54,206 nucleotides of DNA from positions 1-54,206 of IMG/VR virus record IMGVR_UViG_3300030104_006890, one strand, 5' to 3'. Shown in pieces: positions 43,736 to 51,555 of this stretch. This DNA is from a virus. The position numbers and the translations under genes are program-made. The first letter of the stretch is position 1. Each line of letters starts with the position of its first letter. The notes under the pieces are model-generated. The model was not told the DNA's origin and searched no databases. It saw only the letters and a list, made by a program, of their open reading frames with translations.

Positions 43736-46700
43736 TTATAAACTACTTTAGAAAATCCATCATTACCTACATTAACAGGTAGTAGGTAATCCATAAAGTC
43801 TTTGATTGTATCCAAATGAGATATGATAAAGACCGAATCAAACCTTGTTTTTAGATACTCAAAAGCACCTTTCATGTTTGATAGATTGTCCGTATCGAGT
43901 GTTCCAAATCCCTCGTCTATAACGAGAAAGTTAGGACTTGGAAGATTGGAGACATTGATTAGACCTACTCGAAGTGCGAGTGAGGAAACGAACTTTTCCA
44001 TGCCGGATGAGAGACTTAACGGCCATTCTTGGTCGTCATATCGTATATATAGATTTATATTTTTATCTTCATTTGTAATACCTAACTGAAAACCAGCCAT
44101 CATATGGTCTAATACTGCATTGACTTCGTTTTCAATTATAGGTAAAGCATCATTAATGATTAACTGAGGGATACCATCACGACTTACCAATCGAAGATAG
44201 ACTTCGTAGTCGGCAACCTTTTGTTCTGCTTCCACAAGGTCTTTGATTTCTTCCCCAAGATTTTTTTGATTAGTTTCTTCTATTAGAATAGTTGAATCTA
44301 CTTTCTTTAACTCCTTATCAAGTTCTTCTAATATATCACTACCAATTTTAACTTGAGTTTGATACTTATCTACCTTTTGCATTATGTTACGATTGTAAGC
44401 AATTGCTGAGGCATTGTCTAAAAATAGTTGTTCGTCTTTTTGAATCTTTTCTAAATTAGATTGTGTCTGTTCTACTGAAAGTTCTAGCTCTTTTATTTTA
44501 GCATGTGTTTTGTAGGCATCACCTTCAACTCGTTTTAAATCTTCCATCAACTCTTCATACTTTGCTTTATCTTGTTCTACATCACCAAAACTTTCAATGT
44601 CTTTTTCACGATGAGATTTATCATTTAATATTTTGTCTAAATCTAATTTACAATCTTTTATTTCACTTGTCAATGATTTTATTTTTTCTATATGCCATTG
44701 ACTATTTTTAACACAGTATTCACAATCCTCATCAAACTCATGTTCTTTTACTTCTTCTAAAGATACTTCTAAATGTTTTATTTGGTTTTCTTTTACGGTA
44801 ACATCAGACTTTATTTTACTTAAGTCTTCTTTACACTCTTGAAACTTTTTATAATTATGGTCTAAAGTTTCTTCATCATATTCTTTTAGCTTACTATAGA
44901 TGGTATTATAAAGAGGTCGAATATTATCTTTATATTCTTCTTCAACTTTTAAATTTTCTTTTTGTGACTCCAACTCACTTTCTTTTTCAGTTATTAATTC
45001 ATCAAAGTTAAGTTCCTTAATATCATCCACATCTTTTAGTTTTGTTTTTAGTTCTTCTACCTGTGACTTGAAATCCTCTAAGTCCTTTTCTACTGGCTTT
45101 ATCTTTTCTTCTACCTCTACTTTTGACTCTTTTAAGTCTTTCAGTTTTTGTTCTATTCTACCCATAGACTCAAAAACATTTTTTTCTTTAATTCTTTTGA
45201 GATACGATTTTTCATCTGCGACATCCTCACGAGCAATATCGTATAGTTTATCAAAAAGGTCGATACCCATAAACTGAGATAAGATTTGTTTTCTTTCACT
45301 TTGTTTTTTATCTACAAAGTTTTGTCCATTGTTTTGTAAAGATAGTGATGTCAGAATGAAATCATCAAATGTTCCCAATATTTTTCTTATCTCTTCATTT
45401 GTACCCGTTCCATATTGTGAATTACTACGAGCAGCTCCACTAAGGTCAATCAACTCACCATTCTCTTCCACATAAAACTTTACAGCAACAGGACATAATC
45501 TTTTCACTTCGCCTGTTTTTCTCACTCGTCTTTCTTTTAGTAAACCAGTTCTATGTATAATGTAATCTACACCATTTACCTCTAGAGAAAGTTTTACCTC
45601 AAAGTTTTTCGATTTGTTATTCAGAACTTCTATGGCTTTAAATGTTCTACTACAAGTATCAAATATTGTATAAGCAATAATATCTATGAGTGCTGACTTA
45701 CCACTATGATTGGGTGCAACAACACCTACAACTCCATTTAATTTTGTAAAATCAATCTTGTTTTTTTTACCATAACTAAACATATTATCGAACTCAATAT
45801 ACTTGAGTTTCCAATCTACATTTCTAGGTAAGTCATCTTTCATGCCAATCGAAGAATTAGTAAATTCATTTATATCAAATAATCTTTGCAAAGTCTTGTC
45901 GTCTATTGCTGGGTTTTCTAATCTAGCAACTTTCTCTATCAATTCGTTTTGAACTTTTAAATCGTGTATGTCTTCAATGGATATTTTTGTTTTGGATTCA
46001 TTTAATTTATTTTCAATTGAATCCATCTTTTCAAATGATATAGATTTAATTTCAGTATATTTTTTTCTTAAATCTAACTCAATTAAACGAAGTTTTTCAA
46101 CGGGTGTGTTACGATGTTTTACTTTTAGATTACCAAATCTTGGAACAAAATTCATTTTACTTTTAATGTCACCATCTTCTACACGAATAGTTTTATATCC
46201 GTAATCATTTTCTATTTGAATGAACTCTGACTTTCTATTTTTAACATCCCAAAGTAAAAATCCATGTTCTGGTGCTTCAGCAAAATTCTGTTGAATTAAT
46301 GAACCAGGATAAGCAATTCTTTTATTATCATCTATGAACTGTCGTTTGTGAATGTCACCCAACAACACCATATCGTATCCATTGAAATTATTTACATTTA
46401 CATTATCATCACTCATCCATAAACCAGTGTCTACTTCAAACCTACCAACTCCACCATGAAATACAGCAATCTTATCTTTTCCTTTTATGTCTTCAGCCAA
46501 AGGTAAGTTCTTAACATTAGGTTTACCATCTTTTGTAATATCAAATACAGATAAGAAACCAAACTTACAACCACCTAAATCATATACCCCACTTTTTTTC
46601 CAATAATGTATTCTTGGATTTATCTGTTGGACTAAATCTACGATTGGTGATAATACATCTTCCCTTGACGCATTATTTAAATTACAATCATGATTACCTG

Positions 46701-46944
46701 GTATAATTAATAAATCAGATATATCAGCAAGATTTAAAAAGAAATCAGCAACCAATCTAATCTCTTCCGGCGATGTATCTAGTTTCCCATGAACAATATC
46801 CCCACCTATGTAAATTAAATCAGGTTTTAGTTTCTCTAATTTTTTATATAGTCGATTAAACACATCTCTGTATTCTACGAAACGATGTAGCTTTCTAATG
46901 TGAATATCTGCCAGATGAGCAATTGTTTTTATTTTTTTATCCAT
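43732..46944 (-). CDS. Fused Mre11-Rad50 (SbcD-SbcC; T4 gp47-gp46) recombination nuclease, 1070 aa
   Basis: Both halves of the DNA-end-processing complex are in one chain. Residues 1 to about 300 are an Mre11/SbcD phosphoesterase: HLADIHI, GGDIVHG, GNHD, HGGVG and GDIHKRQ carry the metal ligands in order. The rest is Rad50/SbcC: Walker A APNHSGKSA (about 413), long coiled-coil arms, a zinc hook CEYC near 740, signature LSSGMEKF (about 980), Walker B FLVIDEGFGTLD and an ISHL switch near the end. In T4 these are the separate genes 47 and 46. The frame could start at a GTG at 46968, but the ATG at 46944 overlaps the primase stop and gives MDKKIKTIAHLAD, so it is preferred. It should resect DNA ends for recombination-dependent replication. 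Confidence 0.9.
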   Translation of the reverse strand: MDKKIKTIAHLADIHIRKLHRFVEYRDVFNRLYKKLEKLKPDLIYIGGDIVHGKLDTSPEEIRLVADFFLNLADISDLLIIPGNHDCNLNNASREDVLSPIVDLVQQINPRIHYWKKSGVYDLGGCKFGFLSVFDITKDGKPNVKNLPLAEDIKGKDKIAVFHGGVGRFEVDTGLWMSDDNVNVNNFNGYDMVLLGDIHKRQFIDDNKRIAYPGSLIQQNFAEAPEHGFLLWDVKNRKSEFIQIENDYGYKTIRVEDGDIKSKMNFVPRFGNLKVKHRNTPVEKLRLIELDLRKKYTEIKSISFEKMDSIENKLNESKTKISIEDIHDLKVQNELIEKVARLENPAIDDKTLQRLFDINEFTNSSIGMKDDLPRNVDWKLKYIEFDNMFSYGKKNKIDFTKLNGVVGVVAPNHSGKSALIDIIAYTIFDTCSRTFKAIEVLNNKSKNFEVKLSLEVNGVDYIIHRTGLLKERRVRKTGEVKRLCPVAVKFYVEENGELIDLSGAARSNSQYGTGTNEEIRKILGTFDDFILTSLSLQNNGQNFVDKKQSERKQILSQFMGIDLFDKLYDIAREDVADEKSYLKRIKEKNVFESMGRIEQKLKDLKESKVEVEEKIKPVEKDLEDFKSQVEELKTKLKDVDDIKELNFDELITEKESELESQKENLKVEEEYKDNIRPLYNTIYSKLKEYDEETLDHNYKKFQECKEDLSKIKSDVTVKENQIKHLEVSLEEVKEHEFDEDCEYCVKNSQWHIEKIKSLTSEIKDCKLDLDKILNDKSHREKDIESFGDVEQDKAKYEELMEDLKRVEGDAYKTHAKIKELELSVEQTQSNLEKIQKDEQLFLDNASAIAYNRNIMQKVDKYQTQVKIGSDILEELDKELKKVDSTILIEETNQKNLGEEIKDLVEAEQKVADYEVYLRLVSRDGIPQLIINDALPIIENEVNAVLDHMMAGFQLGITNEDKNINLYIRYDDQEWPLSLSSGMEKFVSSLALRVGLINVSNLPSPNFLVIDEGFGTLDTDNLSNMKGAFEYLKTRFDSVFIISHLDTIKDFMDYLLPVNVGNDGFSKVVYN

Positions 46945-47851
46945 ATAATCTTGCCTGTATTGAGTCACTAAAACTAGCTGACTCGGTTGAATGTATTAAT
47001 GTGGTTATCTTTTCCCAACCCAAATCATTCGGGTCTTTGTCTGTTGGTAACTTAACTACCTTACAATCTATACCAAAGTCTCTGAAAAACTCGGACATAT
47101 CGTAAGCATCTTTTTTAGCGTCATCGTCAAGAGCAATGTAAATGGTCTTGACATTTTTCTCAAATATTTTTCTTAATAAACTTTTTGATGGTTTCTTACT
47201 TAACATCGGTATAGCATTTGACCTAATCGACATAGCATCAAACACACCCTCACATAACACGATTGGTTTTGACCAAGCAACATACCAATCAAATGGGACG
47301 ATATCTCGTGATACATTTGGGTTTTTATATTTCATCTTTTCACCAACGAAAGAACGACCAACAAAGTAATTAAGTAATCCTTTATCATCATAACTTGGTA
47401 TTATTATTCTACCCTCATATAAACCAGAATCACAAAAACCTATCTTATATTTTTTTATATCAACATCGGTGATACCTCTTTTATGTAGAAACGATTTTGC
47501 TTGATTACGATACAAAGATTTGTTCATTACCCAAAGTGGTAAAAACTCTCTTGGTAAAGATACGATGATTTTAGATTCGGTTTTATCTTCTGACTTGGAT
47601 GGTATAAATACCAAATCCTTAAGTTCAGTAAAGTATCGACTATCAGCATTTATCTTTTTAAATAGTGAGTAAATAGAATGTCCACCTTGATTACTAACCC
47701 AACAATGCCACTTCTGTGATACAATGTTGATTTGTAACTTAGGTTTGTAATGACTAACGAAAGGCGAGTAAAACATATACTCATCTTGTTTTGTTAGTTT
47801 CTTACTTCTACTATTTAATGTTCGTTCTAATAAGTAAACTAATTTATTCAT
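46937..47851 (-). CDS. DNA primase, DnaG/T4 gp61-like, with degenerate zinc site
   Basis: The primase makes RNA primers for lagging-strand synthesis together with the helicase. The TOPRIM catalytic core is visible: IVLCEGVFDAMSI (glutamate motif) and IYIALDDDAKKDAYDMSEF (D-x-D motif) about 50 residues later. The N-terminal part follows the pattern of a zinc-binding primase domain, YSPFVSHYKPKLQI...KWHCWVSNQGG, but three of the four expected cysteines are Ser or Val; only the Cys of HCW remains. A GTG at 47860 is possible, but I use the ATG at 47851, which overlaps the RuvC-like gene's stop by eight bases (304 aa). It precedes the Mre11-Rad50 gene in the same operon. Helicase is not in the window. 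Confidence 0.85.
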   Translation of the reverse strand: MNKLVYLLERTLNSRSKKLTKQDEYMFYSPFVSHYKPKLQINIVSQKWHCWVSNQGGHSIYSLFKKINADSRYFTELKDLVFIPSKSEDKTESKIIVSLPREFLPLWVMNKSLYRNQAKSFLHKRGITDVDIKKYKIGFCDSGLYEGRIIIPSYDDKGLLNYFVGRSFVGEKMKYKNPNVSRDIVPFDWYVAWSKPIVLCEGVFDAMSIRSNAIPMLSKKPSKSLLRKIFEKNVKTIYIALDDDAKKDAYDMSEFFRDFGIDCKVVKLPTDKDPNDLGWEKITTLIHSTESASFSDSIQARLYG

Positions 47852-48347
47852 ATAAGGCACACACTAGAGCATCGTAAGCATCCATATTGCGTTTATCCCA
47901 TAATCCTGTCTTAGTTAATTTAACATATTCTTTTAAATTATACAAGCAATTTATTTCTTTTTTTACAAAATCTTTTGCTGATACACCCTTTACTCTGGCT
48001 TTTCCAAAAAGGTGTTTTCTTGCTGTCATGGGATTTACACCATCTATTATTTCACCATAGGCAAATTCTAAACAGTAAGTCAATACAGCATTAAACTTTG
48101 CTAACTTTATTATTGTTTGTTGTGATGTTCTACCACGCATAAAACCAGAAAGACTGTCCTCTATGTTGATTTTATCAATATGTTCAAACGGATCTATATC
48201 TGTAATAATATCCATTGTTAATTGAACTTTATCTCTGATAGACTTTTCTTTTTCAATGGGTATAAAACCCATGTCTATAACCTCTGAGCCGTCAACAAAT
48301 GCATATCCTACTGTAGTTGTTGAGGCATCCAAACCTAATTTTTTCAC
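47844..48347 (-). CDS. RuvC-like Holliday-junction resolvase / RNase H-fold nuclease
   Basis: A 167-residue protein with the RuvC layout: LGLDASTTTVGYAFV at the N-terminus supplies the first Asp, INIEDSLSGF the Glu near residue 65, and a C-terminal NMDAYDALVCAL the last acidic pair. Family members cut four-way junctions; in a T4-like phage it would replace endonuclease VII in resolving branched DNA before packaging. The start is GTG (48347), overlapping the previous gene's stop as GTGA; no ATG fits. Co-expression with primase and Mre11-Rad50 supports a replication and recombination role. Confidence 0.8.
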   Translation of the reverse strand: MKKLGLDASTTTVGYAFVDGSEVIDMGFIPIEKEKSIRDKVQLTMDIITDIDPFEHIDKINIEDSLSGFMRGRTSQQTIIKLAKFNAVLTYCLEFAYGEIIDGVNPMTARKHLFGKARVKGVSAKDFVKKEINCLYNLKEYVKLTKTGLWDKRNMDAYDALVCALYE

Positions 48348-48907
48348 TTATAAATATTTTTCCTATTAATCTTCAAATAGTCTTTTGCCATTTTACGGCC
48401 AAATCTCTCTGCTTTCTTTTCAAAGTAATTATCATCATGAGCATCCCCACCTTTCGCAACTGCCTTATTCATCTCCATCTCATATCTATCTTTATACTTT
48501 TTCTTTCCGAACTTTTGAGCATCTTTAGCATGGTCTATTTCATGAAAAACTGTAACTAAAAAATCTTTGAAATCTGATGTTGGTTCTATGTAGATAGTAT
48601 CTGAATCTACATTATAATCTGCTTTAGTTCCTTTTCTTTTAGCAAACACTACCTTTGATTTTAGTCCAGCTTTCTTGACTATTTGTGTAGCCGTATCATA
48701 AAAATCTACTCTTTCTTTTATTTCGTTTTTTGGTGATATTCTAAAATTCACAACCTTTTTTCCATTTATTGTTGGCATACCATGTTCATCTTTTCCTATG
48801 GATTTAACAACAACTTTTTTGTTTTTGAATCTACCAGCTAATATAACATCGCCAACCTTAACATCCAAGACAATTTTTTCAGTAATTAAATTTAGTAACT
48901 TTATCAT
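48344..48907 (-). CDS. HEXXH metallopeptidase-like protein with capsid-targeting-like N-terminus, 187 aa
   Basis: MIKLLNLITE at residues 1-10 is the shared N-terminal motif. Residues 17-56 are a small beta domain (VGDVILAGRF...GMPTINGKKVVNFRI) that I recall as a free-standing module in marine phages. The C-terminal half is a zinc-peptidase core: FHEIDHAKD gives HEIDH at 122-126, and Glu163 in FEKKAERFG fits the third ligand of gluzincins (E-x-x-A). The remaining sequence is basic. The substrate is unknown; if the N-terminus is removed by the prohead protease, the enzyme would be carried in the capsid and act early in infection (inference). ATG at 48907 overlaps the upstream stop as ATGA. Confidence 0.75.
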   Translation of the reverse strand: MIKLLNLITEKIVLDVKVGDVILAGRFKNKKVVVKSIGKDEHGMPTINGKKVVNFRISPKNEIKERVDFYDTATQIVKKAGLKSKVVFAKRKGTKADYNVDSDTIYIEPTSDFKDFLVTVFHEIDHAKDAQKFGKKKYKDRYEMEMNKAVAKGGDAHDDNYFEKKAERFGRKMAKDYLKINRKNIYK

Positions 48908-49353
48908 TTTCTTGTATTTGCAATTACGAATACACCAGTAAAAGTTGCTATGTAACTTATACTATATACAAAATCTCCTTTGGTCAATTCAAAAATTACT
49001 GGCAATTTTTCTTTTATTTTATACCCTCTAAACTTTTTCAAATCTTTTTTAAAATCATCTAATGAATACTTGTAAGATTTTGAACCTGGATTTACCCCCT
49101 CATCAAATTGATAATCAATTTCCATACCAGTTATCTTTTCTCTTTTAATTGGTTTATCAAATCCGGCTGGCTCAGATACCTGAACATTTAAAGTTTGGGT
49201 TTTTTTCTTCAATTTACCATATCCAAATTCTTTAGACTTCTTTTTGAATACCCTATCAAAGTCCTTTAAAAATGGTTTAGAAGCACCATCTTTAGATAAT
49301 CTCAATACTCGTTCATCTACTGTCTCTGTTATTAAGTCTCTTAACTTAATCAT
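48904..49353 (-). CDS. Unknown protein with capsid-targeting-like N-terminus, 149 aa
   Basis: The open frame reaches 49404, but the ATG at 49353 is chosen because AAGGAA lies 7 bases upstream and because it yields MIKLRDLITE, the N-terminus shared with neighbours. The extra upstream residues overlap the preceding small gene. The body is basic and alpha/beta, with DGASKPFLKDFDRVFKKKSK, EYQ-type strands around residue 80 and a hydrophobic end (SISYIATFTGVFVIANTRK). I cannot assign a family. Size, charge and N-terminus fit an internal head protein in the T4 sense; this is inference. Confidence 0.7.
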   Translation of the reverse strand: MIKLRDLITETVDERVLRLSKDGASKPFLKDFDRVFKKKSKEFGYGKLKKKTQTLNVQVSEPAGFDKPIKREKITGMEIDYQFDEGVNPGSKSYKYSLDDFKKDLKKFRGYKIKEKLPVIFELTKGDFVYSISYIATFTGVFVIANTRK

Positions 49354-49489
49354 TTGATAATTCCTTACTGGCATAATCAGAAAACAAGTCAGGTATAAAT
49401 GCATGTATCAATAAAGCTAATGATAATTTCATAGCTCTACACCAATGTTTTAAATACCCCACTTGTTGTTCTTTCAGATGTTTTATCAT
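49346..49489 (-). CDS. Small DUF6356-like protein, 47 aa
   Basis: A short frame starts with ATG at 49489 (overlapping the preceding stop as ATGA) and ends with TAA at 49346, overlapping the next gene's start. The product contains HLKEQQVGYLKHWCRAMK, then LSLALLIHAFIPDLF and a polar tail. The pattern H-L-x-E...Y-x-x-H...A...hydrophobic-H-A-F-x-P-x-x-F resembles DUF6356 proteins, small membrane-associated proteins of unknown role found in phages and marine bacteria. The hydrophobic stretch could sit in or on the membrane. The family call is from memory of its pattern and is moderate. Confidence 0.55.
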   Translation of the reverse strand: MIKHLKEQQVGYLKHWCRAMKLSLALLIHAFIPDLFSDYASKELSND

Positions 49490-49806
49490 ACTGCTCGATA
49501 TCGTTTACCTTTAATAATTACTTCTTTGACTTTTTTCTTATCAGCATTCTTTTTTCTTTTTGGACTTTCTTCATCATCTTTAGCTGCTGGATGACCATGA
49601 GCTTCCACCTTCAATGGTTTTAAATGAGATACATCCACATTCTCATAAACTTCATTTCCAAATTTTATGTGAACTCGCTCTACTTTACCATCCTCTGTTA
49701 AAGAGTGCCAAATTACTTTACCAACACCTTTACTTTCATACTTTGGGGACCCCCAAGTTGCGTGGTGAAATCATTGATGTTGAACTGATTTATTATATTT
49801 ATCCAT
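49486..49806 (-). pseudogene. Small basic protein gene with an in-frame TGA at codon 12
   Basis: A ribosome site (GAGGT) and ATG at 49806 begin MDKYNKSVQHQ, then TGA (49771-49773) stops the frame. In the same frame the reading resumes without interruption for 95 codons: HHATWGSPKYESKGVGKVIW, then EDGKVERVHIKFGNEVYENV, DVSHLKPL and a lysine-rich tail ending KGKRYRAV. The stop at 49486 overlaps the ATG of the next gene, as in an intact operon. No ATG lies between the TGA and the conserved part. The downstream part looks coding, with a KOW/SH3-like beta pattern. It may be a recent nonsense mutation, a base-call error, an indel near the G5/C4 run at 49744-49754, or read-through of TGA. Confidence 0.6.
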
Positions 49807-49808
49807 AA

Positions 49809-50312
49809 TTACCTCGTTGCTAATATTCTCTTTTTATATTCATCTCTTGATGGTTCTATTTTACCAGACACCACATCAAGAACAAAATTTATTGTGACAT
49901 CATTTGCCACCAAATCACCACACCTAGCCGTAACAGTTCCCTTCAACCCATCTATAATTATAGAACCCGTTACCTTGGCAAAGTCTTCAAATAATTGTGT
50001 ATCTATAGTGTGTTGTCCATCTTTTGGTTTCCACTCAGGTACAGTATATTGTGAATAACAAAAATCTCTGTGGTCTGCTGGAAATGAATGTGGTATTGAC
50101 TCGTCTATTATGTAGACCTTATCTAAATTTTTTACATAGTATGGATCTTTAAGTGTAACATCATACCAACCATACTCTTTATCACTTTTGTATGTTTCTT
50201 CACCCAACATATCCATAAGTGTTTTAAGATACTTGTCAGCATCCTTATTTTTGAAGACACCAGCCTCTTCGTTTATCCGTTGTTCAGATATTAAATTCAT
50301 TAACTTAATCAT
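49809..50312 (-). CDS. Unknown protein with capsid-targeting-like N-terminus, 167 aa
   Basis: MIKLMNLISE opens the protein. The remainder shows KNKDADKYLKTLMDMLGEE, GWYDVTLKDPYYVKNLDKVY, then PADHRDFCYSQYTVPEW and a final beta-rich part (GSIIIDGLKGTVTARCGDLV). I recognise no family and see no catalytic motif with confidence. It follows the 50316-50774 gene by three bases and precedes the broken gene by two, so it is translated within the same operon. A capsid-packed internal protein is inferred from the N-terminus. Confidence 0.68.
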   Translation of the reverse strand: MIKLMNLISEQRINEEAGVFKNKDADKYLKTLMDMLGEETYKSDKEYGWYDVTLKDPYYVKNLDKVYIIDESIPHSFPADHRDFCYSQYTVPEWKPKDGQHTIDTQLFEDFAKVTGSIIIDGLKGTVTARCGDLVANDVTINFVLDVVSGKIEPSRDEYKKRILATR

Positions 50313-50315
50313 CTT

Positions 50316-50774
50316 TTACCCCTTATCCAACGATTTATCTATTTTTATATCATCTTGTCTTTCCACCATTACCATTATATGTTCTGGTATGAATAGTGTT
50401 TCATCCATAAAATCATCATCAATTAATTTTGCTACATACCCTAATTGAAAAGATGCCGTATTAGTTATCTCAATACCATGTTTTATAGGATCGTGATTTA
50501 ATGCTTCTTTATTTACAACAGCTTTTTCCATCTCGAATATATGGTCAATTCCTTTAGCAGCCTCGACAATATACTTTGTTGCTTCTTCGTTATCTACTTT
50601 ATCTAATTTAGTAAATAAACTTACAGCTGAAGCACATATGTCAAAATGTTTGGTTTCATATCCCTTTACAGTTATTTCCTTACCACTTCCAAAATGAGAT
50701 GGAATTTCATGTTCAGGTTTTTTATCAACCTTAAAATCATCTTGTTCTCTTAGTAAATCTTTTAATTTAATCAT
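50316..50774 (-). CDS. Unknown protein with capsid-targeting-like N-terminus, 152 aa
   Basis: MIKLKDLLRE is followed by a charged linker (DDFKVDKKPEHEIPSHFGSG) and a mixed alpha/beta body with ETKHFDICASAVSLFTKLD, EEATKYIVEAAKGIDHIFEM and PEHIMVMVERQDDI. No known family is evident. AAAGGA lies about 5 bases before the ATG at 50774, which overlaps the kinase stop as ATGA. Its acidic character contrasts with the basic neighbours of the same N-terminal group, so a common targeting peptide on unrelated cargo is the simplest reading. Confidence 0.68.
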   Translation of the reverse strand: MIKLKDLLREQDDFKVDKKPEHEIPSHFGSGKEITVKGYETKHFDICASAVSLFTKLDKVDNEEATKYIVEAAKGIDHIFEMEKAVVNKEALNHDPIKHGIEITNTASFQLGYVAKLIDDDFMDETLFIPEHIMVMVERQDDIKIDKSLDKG

Positions 50775-51517
50775 TTTATTCCTTTAAGTATAAGTTGTCT
50801 TTCAACCCATTTTTTACCACGATAGTTTTTAACTGGTTTTTTGATAAAAGAACCAATACCCTTTTTAACCAACATATTAAATTTTTTGGTAGCTTGTTTT
50901 TCACTTAAGGTATTTGAATTATCGACCATCATAAAATTCGCATTTCCAAAAAGACCTTGAAAGTATATTTTATTTTTTTGAACATCATTCCAAGATTCTT
51001 CTACTAATTCAGGATTAAGTTTTCTTGGTCTTTCCATATTTCTTTTTTGTGCTACTTCTAAATCTGTATGGACAAATACCATAAAACAATCATATCCTAT
51101 TTCTTCTAATTCTAATTTTCTCTTTCGTATCTTATCAAACTTATGACCTGTACCGTCTATTATCATACCCAAACGACCTTCCATATAAAGTTTTTGTCTA
51201 TCCCTAGTCAACTCTTTTGCCCTACCTCGTAAGCCACTATAATCTTCGTAATCAGGATCTGTCAATTGTCTAAATAGTTCTTCTGGCATATCGTCTAAGT
51301 CTGTACCAAATCCATACTTGTTTAACATACGAACTAATTCTTTATCTTGATTTACAAGTTTCAATCCATAAGCCGATACATTAACTTTCTTTGGTATTCC
51401 AAATAATCCTTGTCCTACAAAACCTTTACCACTACCAGGTCCTCCAGCAAGAAATACAGCTTTAAGTATGCCAGGATCTAAAACACCTTCTAGTAGTATT
51501 TGTTTTAAATGTACCAT
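50771..51517 (-). CDS. P-loop kinase (zeta-toxin/nucleotide-kinase type) with capsid-targeting-like N-terminus, 248 aa
   Basis: After MVHLKQILLE and a short linker, the protein has a P-loop: VFLAGGPGSGKGFV with Walker A at residues 25-32 (Lys31). Further kinase features are GMIIDGTGHKFDKI (the DGT segment typical of zeta-type and AAA kinases), VFVHTDLEVAQKRNMER and an RxxR-rich lid region. The fold could phosphorylate a nucleotide, a sugar nucleotide or another small substrate; the target cannot be told. It is the first gene of the operon that runs to 43732. The TATATTTATA motif ends only six bases before the ATG and no ribosome site is evident, so a leaderless or nearly leaderless mRNA is possible. 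Confidence 0.8.
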   Translation of the reverse strand: MVHLKQILLEGVLDPGILKAVFLAGGPGSGKGFVGQGLFGIPKKVNVSAYGLKLVNQDKELVRMLNKYGFGTDLDDMPEELFRQLTDPDYEDYSGLRGRAKELTRDRQKLYMEGRLGMIIDGTGHKFDKIRKRKLELEEIGYDCFMVFVHTDLEVAQKRNMERPRKLNPELVEESWNDVQKNKIYFQGLFGNANFMMVDNSNTLSEKQATKKFNMLVKKGIGSFIKKPVKNYRGKKWVERQLILKGIK

Positions 51518-51523
51518 TACATT

Positions 51524-51533
51524 TATAAATATA
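51524..51533 (-). promoter_or_regulatory. TATATTTATA promoter-like motif before the kinase operon
   Basis: An exact copy of the 10-mer in the 38-base gap between the secreted-protein gene and the kinase gene, ending six bases before the kinase ATG. It would serve the operon from 51517 down to the Mre11-Rad50 gene. If it acts as a -10 element, transcription would begin at or next to the start codon. Confidence 0.45.
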
Positions 51534-51555
51534 ATGAAAATGGGAAAGAAATTCT

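Noticed and set aside
46945-46968. GTG start of the Mre11-Rad50 gene at 46968
   Set aside because: It adds eight residues overlapping the primase end, while the ATG at 46944 gives the usual short lead into HLADIHI.
49614-49808. + strand 64-codon frame over the broken small gene
   Set aside because: The minus frame has a ribosome site, operon overlaps and a plausible protein; the + product has no recognisable features.
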